Origin: Kribbella albertanoniae
GTDB taxonomy: Bacteria > Actinomycetota > Actinomycetes > Propionibacteriales > Kribbellaceae
Length of the DNA: 64,000 nt
Direction of reading: 5' to 3'
Assembly: GCF_004348455.1 (NCBI RefSeq)
Contig: NZ_SMKA01000002.1
Location: forward strand, 62,001-126,000
Shown: in pieces, positions 32,400-40,823 of the stretch
Numbering within the stretch: the first letter of the stretch is position 1
How the letters are laid out: every line of letters starts with the position of its first letter
Notes under the pieces: model-generated
The model's database searches: none
The model's input: only the letters and a program-made list of their open reading frames with translations
Told to the model about the DNA's origin: nothing
Program-made: the position numbers and the translations under genes

Positions 32400-33352
32400 C
32401 GGGGGTCCTCCAGCAGTTGGCGGCCGGCCAGGGTGGCCTGGACGACGTCGTCGACACCCTCGGGAAAGCCGATCTGCGGCGACCAGCCGAGCTCGACGCA
32501 GCCGGTGATGTCGAGGGTGACGAAGCGGACGTCGCCGAGTCGCTCCGGCTGCCAGTCGACGGCCGGCTCGGCCAGCCCGGCCGATCGCGCGACCGCGTCG
32601 AGAACCTGTCGCGTCGTCCGCGACGTACCGGAGCCGATGTTGTAGATGCCCTGGCCGGCGGAGACCGCGTGGACGAAGGCGCCGGCCACGTCGCGGACGT
32701 GGATGTAGTCCCTCGTCGAGAGGCCATCACCGTAGACCTGGACCGGCCGTCCGGTCAGCATCGCGTCAGCGAAGATGGCCACCACTCCGTACCCTGCGGC
32801 TGCTCGCTGGCGCGGACCGTAGGCGTTGCCGAGCGCGAGTGCCACCCACTCGAGGTCGTAGAGACGTTCGTACAGCTCCAGGTACTCGACCATCACCCGC
32901 TTGGTCAGGGCGTAAGGGCTGTCACTGCGCCGACTGAAGTGCTCAGCGGAGGCGCCGACGGGTTCGCGGTGCGATCCGTAGATCGTGCCGCCACTGCTGG
33001 CGGCGACGACCTTGGCGCCGACCTGCCGCGCCGCGTCGAAGACGCGCAACGAGCCGGCCAGATTCACCTCGCAGTCGAGTAGGGGCATCGCGACGGACCG
33101 CATGACGGACGGCTGCGCGGCCAGATGGATCACCCCGGCCGGTCCGAAGTCGAGCAGCCGCTGCCCGGCGACCGGCGTACAGATGTCGAGCTCCGCCAGG
33201 GTGTGACAGCCATGGCTCTCGTGCTGCTCGAGGTTCTCGCGACGACCTGCCCGCAGATCGTCGATGATCAGAGTTTCGTGCCCGCCGGCACACAGAGCAT
33301 CGAGTACATGGCTGCCGATGAAGCCGGCGCCACCTGTCAAACAGATTCGCAT
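32396..33352 (-). CDS. NAD-dependent sugar epimerase/dehydratase
   Basis: A 318-aa extended SDR enzyme. The NAD loop is LTGGAGFIGSHVLD, with IIDDL and HLAAQ strands, an SSGGTIYG serine region, the catalytic Tyr-x3-Lys in SPYALTKRVMVEY, and the sugar-binding ALGNAYGPRQ and VYGDGLSTRDYIHV blocks. This is the GalE/WbpP subgroup, so C4 epimerisation of an NDP-heptose is the simplest guess; a 4,6-dehydratase is less likely. GAGGAG precedes the ATG. It overlaps the SIS gene (ATGA). Confidence 0.86.
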   Translation of the reverse strand: MRICLTGGAGFIGSHVLDALCAGGHETLIIDDLRAGRRENLEQHESHGCHTLAELDICTPVAGQRLLDFGPAGVIHLAAQPSVMRSVAMPLLDCEVNLAGSLRVFDAARQVGAKVVAASSGGTIYGSHREPVGASAEHFSRRSDSPYALTKRVMVEYLELYERLYDLEWVALALGNAYGPRQRAAAGYGVVAIFADAMLTGRPVQVYGDGLSTRDYIHVRDVAGAFVHAVSAGQGIYNIGSGTSRTTRQVLDAVARSAGLAEPAVDWQPERLGDVRFVTLDITGCVELGWSPQIGFPEGVDDVVQATLAGRQLLEDPR

Positions 33353-33365
33353 CGCGGCGTTCTCC

Positions 33366-34637
33366 TCATCTCCAACTGATCGGCGACGCCACCCGGGCGA
33401 TCGCCGAGGCGATGTCGTGCATGTCCTGCGCGTCTCCCAGCAACGTGCTGTGGTGCGTCACGACGCAGCGGTCGTAGAGGTCCTCGGTCGCCGTGAACTT
33501 GCGATCCTTGTTGCACTCGACGAAGTCCCGCGTCAGCGGCTGCAGGGTGGGTTTGGTCCAAGGCTGCAGCAGCCGGCTGCGGTGCAACGGCGGATCGCCC
33601 TGGTAGAACGGCCGGTGCAGCTCGGCGGTCAGGGCATCCGCGAGATGTTCGGCCGTGACGGCCGGCGGCAGCGGGTCGAAGACGATCGCGAGCTCGTAGA
33701 TCGACATCTTCGTCTGTTCCGGACGCGGACGGATCAGCCGGACGCCGGGGACGTCGGTCAGCAGCTCGTCCAGCAGCCGGAAGTTGTGGTTGCGCCGTGC
33801 GTGCTGGGCATCGAGCAGCGGGAGCTGGGCGCACAGCACCGCGGCTCCGAACTCGCTCAGGCAGAAGTTGGAGCCGAGGATCCCGGCGCTCTCCTCGAGC
33901 GCGGGATCCGTGCTGTCGGCCCGGTACCGGCGGGAGTCGGCCCGCAGCTCCTGGAGAGCGGTCGCGAGATCGTCGTCGTCGGTCACGACGGCGCCACCTT
34001 CGCCGCAAGTGAGAACCTTGCCCTGCTGCATGCTGAAGCAGCCCAGTCGGCCCCAGGATCCGGCCGGCCGGCCGAGCCACTCCGCGCCGTGCGCCTGGGC
34101 GCAGTCCTCGACGATCTCGATACCGCGCCGGTCGGCGGCGGCCACCAGGCCCGGAGCATCGGCCATCACGGCCGACCAGTGCACGACCACTGCGGCTTTC
34201 GCCCCGACCTCCGCGTCGAGGTGCTCGGGTCCCATACAGCCGAGCTCGCTGTCGACGTCGACCAGGATCGGGACCAGGCCGGCCCGCAGCGCGGCGGTCG
34301 CCGACGCGACCCAGGTCAGCGCCGGCACCAGAACGCGGTCGCCGAACGACAGTTTCAGCGACTCCAGCGCCACGACGAGCGCGCTGGATCCGTGGTCGAC
34401 GGGCACACAGTGCCGAGTGCCCGTGTAGGCCGCGAACATCTCCGCGAAGCGGCGTTCGAACAAACCCGACGAGCCCCATTGGCTGGTCAGCGTCCAGCGG
34501 TCGCTGCCGACGACTTCGGCCAGGTTCGCCTGGACGTCGGGGCTCGGTTGCGGCCAGCGCGGCCAGGGCCGGCTGGGATCACGGACGGGCCGGCCGCCGT
34601 GGACGGCGAGGATCGGTAGCTTGGTTTGGCTGACCAT
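33366..34637 (-). CDS. DegT/DnrJ/EryC1 aminotransferase (copy 2)
   Basis: A 423-aa PLP aminotransferase of the same cyclitol/AHBA-like subgroup as copy 1, but clearly divergent. Blocks are GGRPVRDPSRPWPRWPQP, DRVLVPALTWVAS, VEDCAQAHGAEW and FSMQQGKVLTCGEGGA (Lys207 predicted to bind PLP). It heads the operon that makes the activated heptose, so it may aminate a keto-heptose, or a second position of the cyclitol. It starts about 24 bp after the SARP-type box at 34661. Substrate choice between the two aminotransferases is not resolved. Confidence 0.86.
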   Translation of the reverse strand: MVSQTKLPILAVHGGRPVRDPSRPWPRWPQPSPDVQANLAEVVGSDRWTLTSQWGSSGLFERRFAEMFAAYTGTRHCVPVDHGSSALVVALESLKLSFGDRVLVPALTWVASATAALRAGLVPILVDVDSELGCMGPEHLDAEVGAKAAVVVHWSAVMADAPGLVAAADRRGIEIVEDCAQAHGAEWLGRPAGSWGRLGCFSMQQGKVLTCGEGGAVVTDDDDLATALQELRADSRRYRADSTDPALEESAGILGSNFCLSEFGAAVLCAQLPLLDAQHARRNHNFRLLDELLTDVPGVRLIRPRPEQTKMSIYELAIVFDPLPPAVTAEHLADALTAELHRPFYQGDPPLHRSRLLQPWTKPTLQPLTRDFVECNKDRKFTATEDLYDRCVVTHHSTLLGDAQDMHDIASAIARVASPISWR

Positions 34638-34660
34638 GCTGAAACGGTCGCGGATCCGGC

Positions 34661-34678
34661 TACATGCCGGGTACAGGA
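34661..34678 (-). promoter_or_regulatory. SARP-type direct repeat before NDP-heptose operon
   Basis: Minus-strand GTA triplets at 34672-34674 and 34661-34663 (TGTACCCGGCATGTAGCC) are 11 bp apart, 24 bp before the ATG at 34637. Confidence 0.65.
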
Positions 34679-34692
34679 AGCCGGGTCCGGTC

Positions 34693-35478
34693 CTAGACGA
34701 CCTCGAGAGTGGCCTTGGCCCGGCTGCTCGCCTCGAAATAGCGCAGGATGCAGATCCCCAGCAGGAGATAGCCGCTCGTCAGTGCGAGCTCGTGCAGCAC
34801 GAGTCCGCCGACGTGCCCGAGGGAGGCACCTGCCGCGACCTCGCGGGTGGCCTCGATGGTCCTGGTCAACGGCAGCCAGGCAGAGACAGCCGGCATCCAT
34901 CCGGGCAGCGCGGCCAGGGGCACGTTGACACCGCAGAAGATCAGCAGGACGCCGTACATCGAGTTCGCCAGGGTCGCCGTGTCGCGGACCCGCAGGCTGA
35001 TCGCGGCCAGGACGAGGGCCAGCCCGGTGCAGGACACGGATCCCACCAGGACCAGTACGGCGATGGCCGGCCAGCGGCTGGGCGGCAGGTCGACCCGAAG
35101 CAGCCAGGCCCCGACCGCGAAGCTGATCAACGAGACGATCCAGGCGTTCGCGATCACCGGGATCGCCCGGCCGACGAAGGTCGCCACCCGGGGTGCGGGA
35201 CTCGCGAGCAGCAGCCCGAGAGTCCTCGACGAGCGTTCACCGGCGATGGCACTGGTCATACCCCACAGGCAGGGCGTCGAGGCCGACTGCACCGCGTTGC
35301 CGATGACGAAGAACTGATCCGACTCGAGGTTGGCCTGCCGGCCCATGAAGGCGAACAGCAGGATCTGGAAGATCGGCAGCAGCACCAGCGTCGGGATGAA
35401 GATCCAGGGGTTGAGCCAGTTGAACAGGGCGCGGTAGCTGAGCAGACCACCGATGAACACGATCCGGGCAGCGGACAT
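34693..35478 (-). CDS. ABC-2 type transporter permease (distal)
   Basis: A 261-aa integral membrane protein with about six predicted helices (for example IFIPTLVLLPIFQILLFAFM and IAVLVLVGSVSCTGLALVL), the DrrB-like ABC-2 permease architecture. It contains the loop GERSSRTLGLLLASPAPR typical of these permeases. It lies 11 bp after the first permease gene. Together with that permease and the ATPase it should form an exporter for the cluster product, contributing to self-resistance. Confidence 0.85.
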   Translation of the reverse strand: MSAARIVFIGGLLSYRALFNWLNPWIFIPTLVLLPIFQILLFAFMGRQANLESDQFFVIGNAVQSASTPCLWGMTSAIAGERSSRTLGLLLASPAPRVATFVGRAIPVIANAWIVSLISFAVGAWLLRVDLPPSRWPAIAVLVLVGSVSCTGLALVLAAISLRVRDTATLANSMYGVLLIFCGVNVPLAALPGWMPAVSAWLPLTRTIEATREVAAGASLGHVGGLVLHELALTSGYLLLGICILRYFEASSRAKATLEVV

Positions 35479-35489
35479 GGCACGACCAG

Positions 35490-36272
35490 TCAGGTGAGGG
35501 ACAGGGTGGCATTGCGGCGGGCGGAGGTGAGTAGCCGCTTACTGAGGAGCAGACCGATGACGCCGTACGCGACCCCCAGGGCGACGCAGATCGCGCACTG
35601 CAGCCAGGGGCTGCGCCCGGCGGCCGCGTCCCGCATCCCGGCCAGTCCCCAGGTCGGCGCGAACACGTAGGACAGCGGTTTGACCCAGTCGGGCAGGATC
35701 GCGAGCGGGACGAAGAATCCGCCGAGCAGCCAGCCCGGGAACTCCAGCGCGTTGCCCAGTGCCCAGGACGTGCGATAGCGGATCACCGAGACCGACAGCA
35801 GGAAGCCGAGCATCGCCATCGCCGCGATCGTGACCAGGATGCTCACCAGGAAGCCGCTGATGTCGGCGACGGGAATGCTGATTCCGAAGGCGAACCGGGC
35901 CCAGAGCAGCGTGACGACCATACTGAGCAGGCCCATCGTGGCCATCGCCAGCGCGACCGGCGCCAGCACCAGCGCGAGCGGCGCCGGTGCCGCGACGAGT
36001 AGCTCGAGCGTCCCGGACCACCGTTCTTCCTGCAGCAGGTTGCTGGCCGCGGTCGCCATCGCCGACCAGATCCCCATCGCCGAAGCGCCCAGACCGGCGA
36101 AGATCAGCAGCTCGCGGTCGCCGTTCACGCGGAAGATGAGGAACGCGCTGGTCGCGAAGATCATCGGCCAGATCAGTTGCATGAGGGCCTCGAACGCGGA
36201 GACCGCGAACATGCGGAGCTGGAGATACCAGACCACGCCGACCAGGCGTGCGGCACGGACGACGCGGTTCAC
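35490..36272 (-). CDS. ABC-2 type transporter permease (proximal)
   Basis: A 260-aa integral membrane protein with about six helices (LIWPMIFATSAFLIF, APVALAMATMGLLSMVVTLL, ILVTIAAMAMLGFLLSV). The cytoplasmic loop LLQEERWSGTLELLVAAPAP is characteristic of ABC-2 permeases. The GTG at 36272 overlaps the ATPase stop as GTGA. The open frame continues upstream in high-GC shadow, and is not used. It pairs with the distal permease in a heterodimeric exporter. Confidence 0.85.
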   Translation of the reverse strand: MNRVVRAARLVGVVWYLQLRMFAVSAFEALMQLIWPMIFATSAFLIFRVNGDRELLIFAGLGASAMGIWSAMATAASNLLQEERWSGTLELLVAAPAPLALVLAPVALAMATMGLLSMVVTLLWARFAFGISIPVADISGFLVSILVTIAAMAMLGFLLSVSVIRYRTSWALGNALEFPGWLLGGFFVPLAILPDWVKPLSYVFAPTWGLAGMRDAAAGRSPWLQCAICVALGVAYGVIGLLLSKRLLTSARRNATLSLT

Positions 36273-37240
36273 GAGCCGCCGACCAATGCGACGTACGCGT
36301 CCTCGAGCGTCGGCTCCCGGGTCAGTACCCGATGGACCACCTGGTCGTCGACGGCGGCCAGCACCGACCCGGTGACCTCCGCGCCGGGATGTCCCTGGAC
36401 CACGAGCAGCTGCAGATGCCCGCGGACGCTCGCGGTGACGGTGCGGACGCCGTCCAGGGTCTCGATCCGGTCGATCGCTGTCTGCGGCAGGCCGAAGGTC
36501 TCGACCTCGATCACCTGGCCGATGTCGACGGAGGACTTCAGCTCCGTGGGCGTGCCCAGGGCCAGCAGCTGTCCTTTGTCGATGACCGCGATCCGATCGC
36601 AGAGCAGGTCGGCTTCCAGCATGTAGTGGGTCGTCAGCAGGATGGTCTTGCCGGCCTCGCGGAGCCGAACCACCAGCTCGCGCAGCTGGCGCGCGCCGAC
36701 CGGGTCGATGCCGATCGTCGGTTCGTCGAGGAAGAGCACCTCCGGGTCGTGCAGCAAGCCGCGGGCGATGTGCAGGCGCTGCCGCATTCCGCGGGAGAAG
36801 CCCTCCACCCGCTCCTTCTCCCGCCCGCTCAGATCGACGAGTTCCAGCAATTCGGCGATCCGGGTCCGTTGGCTGCGCGGACTCACGCCGTACAGCTCGG
36901 CGAAGTAGCGCAGATTGTCCGCCGCCGACAGTCGTTCGTACAGGCCACGTTCGCCGCCGAACACGTAACCGATCCGGGAGCGGACCGCCTGTGGATCGCG
37001 GGCGACGTCGATACCGAGGACCCGCGCGACCCCGCTGGTGGGCAGGAGCAGGGTGATCAGCATCTTGATCGTGGTCGTCTTGCCGGCGCCGTTGGGGCCG
37101 AGCAGTCCGAAGAGCTCGCCGCGTTCGACCGAAAAACTGAGATCGCGGACGGCCTCGGTGGTCCGGTGGCTGCGCCAGAGGAGGCCGGTCGAGGTCTTGA
37201 AGGACCGGCAGAGATCCGTCACTTCGACTGTGCTCGTCAC
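36269..37240 (-). CDS. ABC transporter ATPase, DrrA-like
   Basis: A 323-aa ATPase. Walker A is GPNGAGKTTT, the signature is FSRGMRQRLHIARG, Walker B is VLFLDEPTIGID, and the H-loop is LTTHYMLEA. The C-terminal 80 residues resemble the DrrA/NodI regulatory tail (EPTLEDAYVALVG). It energises the two permeases. The GTG start at 37240 is about 47 bp from a triple SARP-type box. Drug-type substrate preference fits export of the cluster product. Confidence 0.9.
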   Translation of the reverse strand: MTSTVEVTDLCRSFKTSTGLLWRSHRTTEAVRDLSFSVERGELFGLLGPNGAGKTTTIKMLITLLLPTSGVARVLGIDVARDPQAVRSRIGYVFGGERGLYERLSAADNLRYFAELYGVSPRSQRTRIAELLELVDLSGREKERVEGFSRGMRQRLHIARGLLHDPEVLFLDEPTIGIDPVGARQLRELVVRLREAGKTILLTTHYMLEADLLCDRIAVIDKGQLLALGTPTELKSSVDIGQVIEVETFGLPQTAIDRIETLDGVRTVTASVRGHLQLLVVQGHPGAEVTGSVLAAVDDQVVHRVLTREPTLEDAYVALVGGS

Positions 37241-37286
37241 AGGCCCTCCGAGGGATTCGCGTCATCGCCACTGTTGGACCACCGGA

Positions 37287-37313
37287 TACGCCGCGGCTAT
37301 AGGTGCGCTACAC
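37287..37313 (-). promoter_or_regulatory. SARP-type triple repeat before ABC exporter operon
   Basis: Minus-strand GTA, ATA and GTA triplets at 37309-37311, 37298-37300 and 37287-37289 are in perfect 11-bp register, 47 bp before the GTG at 37240. Confidence 0.68.
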
Positions 37314-37337
37314 GGCGACGTTCGTCCGCGTGCGGCT

Positions 37338-37355
37338 GTAGCTGACCTGTATGGG
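37338..37355 (+). promoter_or_regulatory. SARP-type direct repeat before transferase-carrier gene
   Basis: Plus-strand GTA triplets at 37338-37340 and 37349-37351 (CTGTAGCTGACCTGTATG) are 11 bp apart. The second overlaps the ATG at 37351, which therefore cannot be the start; the ATG at 37375 would give a nearly leaderless transcript. Confidence 0.6.
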
Positions 37356-37374
37356 CCGCGACGACGCTGGCCGC

Positions 37375-38556
37375 ATGAATGGCTCGGATGGGCAGGCCGA
37401 CCGTTGGGCACGGCTGGTCGACGTACCGGATCTGAAGCTGCTCGATTGCTTGCAGACCTCGCTCGCGCTGGCGGCCGTCCATCGGTTCGGGCCGGACGCA
37501 CACCTCGCGCTGGGAACCAACTGGCGCCTGCCCGCGGTGGTGGCCGGCTCGGTGGTCGTCGCGGCCGGCATCGAGGAGCGGCTCGACGACGGACGCCGGC
37601 TACTCGGGCTGGTGACGGACAAGCCGCGGCCGGTGTCCACCAGCCGCGACATCCGCGCGCTGGCGCCGTCGTCCGGCCTGATCTACCTGGTCGGGGACGC
37701 GTTCCTGATGCCGTGGCTTCCGTACGCCGGCCGTCGTCATCTCGACCACAGCGTGCTGATCGAAGTGGCCGACGACGAACTCTTGATGATCGACGGCTAC
37801 CACAACGTGACCCCGTGGGGACCGAGTCTGCCAGTGGTCCGGGAGATCGGACCGTCCGAGCTGGACGACGTACTGAGTGGTCCCACCGTGGCAGCGGGCC
37901 TCGAGTTCGCCGAGTACCCGCCGCCGCTGACCAGCGCCGAGGTTCTGGCTGGGAACGCCGCCGCCGCGAGGGTCGCGGGGCCGGTCATCGACGGCTACCT
38001 TGCCCAGGCTCTGCAGCGATCGGCGACAGCGGACGGCCTCGACGAGCTGGTGCTGGACATCTGGCTGCTCGCTCGGGAACGCGCGCTGCACAGCCGCTGG
38101 CTCGGATGCGTAGGCCTGCCGGTTGCCCGGGCCGATGACCGGGTCGAGGCGTGGCAAGGGTTGATGCTGCAGAGCTTCGTCGCCCAGCGGCGGGCCGAGC
38201 GCACCGGCCGCGCCGATCCGGAGGTGATCGCCGAGCTGGGACGCCAGTTGCGAGCCGATGCCGAGTTCGCGATCGATGCCGTGGAGAACGTTTCCTGGGT
38301 ACCGCAGCCCGGCGCTGATCGGGCGGTCGTCGCGGTCGAGCTCGCGCGGATCCTGCGCGAGGTGCTCGTCCTCGGCCCCGACGATCCGACGCCCGCCGGT
38401 TCCCTCCGGGACCTCCCCGGATTCGACTCCTTCCGACTGGTGCAGGTCATTGATCGCGCGGAAGAACGCCTCGGAGTCGGTCTTCCGCCAGGAGCGACCG
38501 CCGCCGACCTCTGGACGTTCGACGGCCTCTGCAGGCTGTTCGCGCGCGCCGGCTGA
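37375..38556 (+). CDS. BtrH-like cysteine transferase fused to carrier protein
   Basis: A 393-aa two-part protein. Residues about 15-150 look like a papain/C39-type fold related to BtrH, the enzyme that moves the aminoacyl side chain of butirosin from its carrier to the antibiotic. The candidate triad is Cys25 (LLDCLQTSLALAAV), His125 (HLDHSVLIEV) and Asp140 (MIDGYHN). The middle is helical and unassigned. The last 80 residues form an acyl-carrier domain with the phosphopantetheine serine Ser352 in GFDSFRLVQV. A carrier fused to its own transferase suggests loading and release in one chain. The BtrH link is my reading of the triad layout, not a search result. Confidence 0.6.
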   Translation: MNGSDGQADRWARLVDVPDLKLLDCLQTSLALAAVHRFGPDAHLALGTNWRLPAVVAGSVVVAAGIEERLDDGRRLLGLVTDKPRPVSTSRDIRALAPSSGLIYLVGDAFLMPWLPYAGRRHLDHSVLIEVADDELLMIDGYHNVTPWGPSLPVVREIGPSELDDVLSGPTVAAGLEFAEYPPPLTSAEVLAGNAAAARVAGPVIDGYLAQALQRSATADGLDELVLDIWLLARERALHSRWLGCVGLPVARADDRVEAWQGLMLQSFVAQRRAERTGRADPEVIAELGRQLRADAEFAIDAVENVSWVPQPGADRAVVAVELARILREVLVLGPDDPTPAGSLRDLPGFDSFRLVQVIDRAEERLGVGLPPGATAADLWTFDGLCRLFARAG

Positions 38557-38567
38557 GTTGTACGCCG

Positions 38568-40436
38568 TCAGCCGCGGCCGGGGAGCTGGAAACACTCGAG
38601 GAAGATCCCGTGGGTGACCACTGTGGTCAACAGGTCGTCCTCGGCGAACACATCGGCGAGGCTGAACTCACGATCCGCGTACTTGGCCCGTAGTGTCGCG
38701 ACAGTGCCGGGGTCGAAGAACCCCTCGCGTTCGATCCGGCGCGGGCTCAGGTAGCTGCTGACCCAGCTCTTGTCGAGGCGGACCAGTTCCCGCCCGGTGA
38801 ACGACTGGAACGAGAACTTCCGCCGGCCGACGATCGAGGGTGGCAGGTACCTGTCCGCGATCCGGCGCAGCGGGTACTTCGCCGTCGAGTTGCGCAGCAT
38901 CAGGTCAGGTGGGATCGCTCGGGCGCGGTCGATGACATGGGGATCGAGAAACGGGAACCGGGTCTCGACCGAGTGCGCCATCGCCATCCGGTCGCCTTCG
39001 TCGCTCAGGAGGTGATCGGCCAGCCGGAGCTTGAAGTCCAGGTAGGACCGCTGATGGAAGATGTGCCGTCCGCGCAGCCTGTCGTGATCGACCAGCGGCT
39101 GGACCAGGCAGTCGAAGTCGGCAAGTTGTTCGACCAGACTCCGCGAGTATAGTTCGCGCCGGCTGCGGTAGAGGCCCGCGATGTTCGGCCCGTAGGCCAG
39201 TCGGGGGTTTCCCCACAGCCGGTCCCGGGCCTGTTCCTCGGCGTCCGGTACCCGATCGCCGGCCCCGGCCGTCGATCGTTTGCGGTCGAACTGGTAGCCC
39301 AGATAGCCGCCGAAGAGCTCGTCGGCGCCTTCACCCGTCAGCACCACCTTGAACCCGTGCGCGTGCGCTACGCCGGAGAGCAGGTAGGAAGCGACGTTGT
39401 GCGTCCCCTTCAGCGGGCACTCGGCATGATCGACCGTACTGACGAGGTTGTCGAGGATGCCGTCGGCGGTGAGCTCGAGTTCGGTGTGTTCGGTCTTCAG
39501 CTCGTCAGCCAGCAGCTGCTGGAAACGCCGTTCGGATCGGGCGTCGTCGAACACGGTGGAGAAGGTGCGCGGCCGATCGTGACCGTTCGACCGGGCCGCC
39601 ATTCCCAGTAACAACGAAGAGTCCAGGCCGCCGCTGAGATAGAACGCGTGCGGCACGTCCGCGTGGGTCCGCAGCCGGATCGCCTCCGCGAGCGACTCCT
39701 CCAGACCTTCCAGATGGCCGCGGACCGCGGCGTCGTCGACAGCGGTGAGTTCGCCGGCGTCCGGATAGTCGAGGTCCCAGTACTGACGGCGGACGAGGCC
39801 GTGGTCGTCGAGGACGAGCAGGTGGCCCGGCGGGAGGCTCGAGATACCGGCGAACATCGTCCGCGGGCTGACCAGTCCGGGCAGGGTCAGGATCATGTCC
39901 AGGCCTGTTGGATCCACTTCGCGCCGGACCCCGGGGTGGGCCAGGACAGCCTTGATCTCGGAGGCGAAGATCAAACGGCCGCCGGCGACGGTGTAGTGCA
40001 ACGGCGCGATGCCGACCCGGTCCCGGGCCAGCACCAGCCGGCGGCGCCGGCCGTCGTACAGCGCGATCGCGAACTGCCCGTTCAGCCGATGGACGAAGTC
40101 CAGGCCGAGATCCTCGTACAGGTGAGCGATCACCTCGACGTCGGTGTCCGTCGTGAAGCGGTGGCCGGCTCGGGCCAGCTCGAGCCGGAGCTCCCGGTGA
40201 TTGAAGATCTCGCCGTTGCAGCACAGCACCACGCCGCCGTCGGTCCGGATCGGCTGGTCACCATGTTCGAGGCCGACTATCGCGAGTCGGCGACTGGCCA
40301 GCCCGACGTGATCGATGCCGATCGATCCGGCCGAGTCCGGGCCGCGGTGGTCCAAGGTGGCGGCCATCCGGTGCAGCGCACCGAGATCCGGGGCGTCGCC
40401 GCGATCCAGGTCGGCGACACCCGCGATTCCGCACAT
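38568..40436 (-). CDS. Glutamine-dependent asparagine synthetase-like amidotransferase
   Basis: A 622-aa full-length class B asparagine synthetase. Cys2 of MCGIAGV is the glutaminase nucleophile, with the family HRGPDS and CCNGEIFNHREL blocks. The synthetase half has the PP-loop FYLSGGLDSSLLLG and VLTGEGADELFGGYLGYQ. It amidates a carboxylate using ATP and glutamine. Within a cluster and just downstream of a carrier-protein gene, it may amidate a pathway acid or close a ring (as beta-lactam synthetase relatives do) rather than make asparagine. It is 18 bp from the carrier gene in the same operon. Confidence 0.88.
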   Translation of the reverse strand: MCGIAGVADLDRGDAPDLGALHRMAATLDHRGPDSAGSIGIDHVGLASRRLAIVGLEHGDQPIRTDGGVVLCCNGEIFNHRELRLELARAGHRFTTDTDVEVIAHLYEDLGLDFVHRLNGQFAIALYDGRRRRLVLARDRVGIAPLHYTVAGGRLIFASEIKAVLAHPGVRREVDPTGLDMILTLPGLVSPRTMFAGISSLPPGHLLVLDDHGLVRRQYWDLDYPDAGELTAVDDAAVRGHLEGLEESLAEAIRLRTHADVPHAFYLSGGLDSSLLLGMAARSNGHDRPRTFSTVFDDARSERRFQQLLADELKTEHTELELTADGILDNLVSTVDHAECPLKGTHNVASYLLSGVAHAHGFKVVLTGEGADELFGGYLGYQFDRKRSTAGAGDRVPDAEEQARDRLWGNPRLAYGPNIAGLYRSRRELYSRSLVEQLADFDCLVQPLVDHDRLRGRHIFHQRSYLDFKLRLADHLLSDEGDRMAMAHSVETRFPFLDPHVIDRARAIPPDLMLRNSTAKYPLRRIADRYLPPSIVGRRKFSFQSFTGRELVRLDKSWVSSYLSPRRIEREGFFDPGTVATLRAKYADREFSLADVFAEDDLLTTVVTHGIFLECFQLPGRG

Positions 40437-40454
40437 GGCGTCCGCCGGTCCCGG

Positions 40455-40736
40455 TCAGCGCCGGTCGAGTTCGGCCTCGGACGAACCCGACAGCAGGACC
40501 GTGACCAGGTCGGAGACCGAGTCGAAGCTGGAGTCGAAGATCAGGTCGTCGTTCAGTTCGACGCCGAAGTGTTCCTCGAGTCCCACGATCACCCGAATCA
40601 GATCGAGCGAGGTCAGCTCCAGGCCGCCGTCGGCCAGCGCGGTCCGGCCGGTGATCTCCAGGTCGGCGCTCGGATGGTCGAAACCCTTCAGCAGTTCGGC
40701 GATCCCCTGATGAACCTCGTGTTCGGTGAGCACCAC
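40455..40736 (-). CDS. Free-standing acyl/peptidyl carrier protein (copy 1)
   Basis: A 93-aa carrier protein. The attachment site is Ser43 in GLELTSLDLIRVI, with Thr instead of the usual Asp before the serine, and GLEEHFGVELNDDLIF follows as in other carriers. It heads the operon with the asparagine synthetase gene and is preceded by the clearest SARP-type box. Its partner AMP ligase is probably encoded just upstream (40.8-42.3 kb). A ribosome site GGAGG is visible before the start. Confidence 0.83.
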   Translation of the reverse strand: MVLTEHEVHQGIAELLKGFDHPSADLEITGRTALADGGLELTSLDLIRVIVGLEEHFGVELNDDLIFDSSFDSVSDLVTVLLSGSSEAELDRR

Positions 40737-40796
40737 GCGATCCCTCCTCCGGTGGCCGGCTGCGCTGGTCGTTGTTCACAGCCTGCTGCGCGCCGG

Positions 40797-40823
40797 TACA
40801 GCAGAACTACAGGGCCGCTATGC
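40797..40823 (-). promoter_or_regulatory. SARP-type triple repeat before carrier-AsnB operon
   Basis: Minus-strand ATA, GTA and GTA triplets at 40819-40821, 40808-40810 and 40797-40799 are in perfect 11-bp register. The core is almost identical to the box at 7882-7909, including TGTAGTTCTGCTGTA. Confidence 0.72.

Noticed and set aside
35490-37271. 593-codon single permease open frame
   Set aside because: The first half is out-of-frame shadow of the ATPase gene; the true permease starts at the GTGA overlap at 36272.
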